This document shows positions 39,511 through 40,810 of a stretch of DNA of 40,810 nt, in pieces. The notes under the pieces are model-generated. The model worked only from the letters and a program-made list of their open reading frames with translations. It was not told the DNA's origin and did not search any database. Source of the DNA: UBA1431 sp049324235. Its GTDB lineage: Bacteria > Bacillota > Clostridia > Christensenellales > UBA1431. The stretch is from NCBI GenBank assembly GCA_049324235.1, contig JBMOLJ010000092.1, positions 1 through 40,810 of the forward strand, read 5' to 3'. How positions within the stretch are numbered: the first letter of the stretch is position 1; each line of letters opens with the position of its first letter. A program made the position numbers and the translations under genes.

Positions 39511-39552
39511 TTTTGCCGGTACCATCGCATAATTCGGGTGGTACCGGCAAAA
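39511..39552 (-). terminator. Hairpin terminator after tuf
   Basis: Perfect 14-bp stem TTTTGCCGGTACCA / TGGTACCGGCAAAA, 14-nt loop, 15 nt after the tuf stop. The stem has no separate U-run after it, so termination may be partial, letting some tuf transcripts run into the S10 operon. Confidence 0.65.
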
Positions 39553-39566
39553 ACGTATTCTTTTCT

Positions 39567-40778
<1,212 letters not shown>

Positions 40779-40810
40779 CTCTTTTCCTTTACCTCCTTAA
40801 GGCTTCTTCC

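Overview
The window looks like chromosomal DNA from an anaerobic, moderately GC-rich Gram-positive of the class Clostridia. The support is the intact S10-spc-alpha ribosomal supercluster with an ECF transporter module and truA-rplM-rpsI behind it, a ferredoxin-dependent 2-oxoacid oxidoreductase, a CdaA/CdaR pair, a sortase, strong AGGAGG ribosome sites and frequent TTG starts. A Christensenella-like lineage is possible, but no marker here fixes it. All genes run on the minus strand except one, a malic enzyme at about 15.5-16.7 kb.

Region 1 (1-15.1 kb, minus) is a mixed accessory/housekeeping stretch. It holds the first ~1,590 codons of a giant beta-1,2-glucan synthase-like protein cut by the window edge, a DUF4397-type protein, a four-subunit 2-oxoacid:ferredoxin oxidoreductase operon (delta, alpha, beta, gamma) with its own terminator, a P-loop ATPase, cdaR, cdaA and a PAS-SpoIIE-type phosphatase whose 3' end overlaps cdaA. 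Upstream lie a small helical protein, a mini WYL-like protein, a sortase and a membrane-anchored lipoprotein. cdaA and cdaR, usually adjacent, are separated here by 233 bp carrying a perfect 39-bp palindrome and an 80-bp dispersed-repeat-like element.

Region 2 (15.1-19.1 kb) has the plus-strand malic enzyme, preceded by two tandem 23-bp repeats that each carry a palindrome, and a bidirectional terminator shared with glmM (minus). trxB lies upstream of glmM.

Region 3 (19.2-40.8 kb, minus) starts on the right with tuf and a hairpin. A strong promoter (TTGCTT-17-TATACT) and a ~178-nt leader then precede rpsJ. From rpsJ to truA 36 genes follow with almost no gaps: S10, spc and alpha operons, secY-adk-map-KOW-infA, rpoA, rplQ, ecfA1-ecfA2-ecfT, truA. 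A second very good promoter (TTGACG-17-TATAAT) and an L13-type leader serve rplM-rpsI, closed by a hairpin terminator.

No phage, IS element, CRISPR array, tRNA or rRNA was seen. I found no wholly new multi-gene system. The best candidates for undescribed biology are regulatory: (1) a promoter with a palindrome between -35 and -10, followed at once by a terminator-like hairpin and a 31-codon upstream ORF that overlaps the start of the phosphatase-cdaA operon; (2) tandem operators at the malic enzyme promoter; (3) recent small tandem duplications in rpmJ and ecfA1; (4) a pattern of TTG starts in conserved genes.
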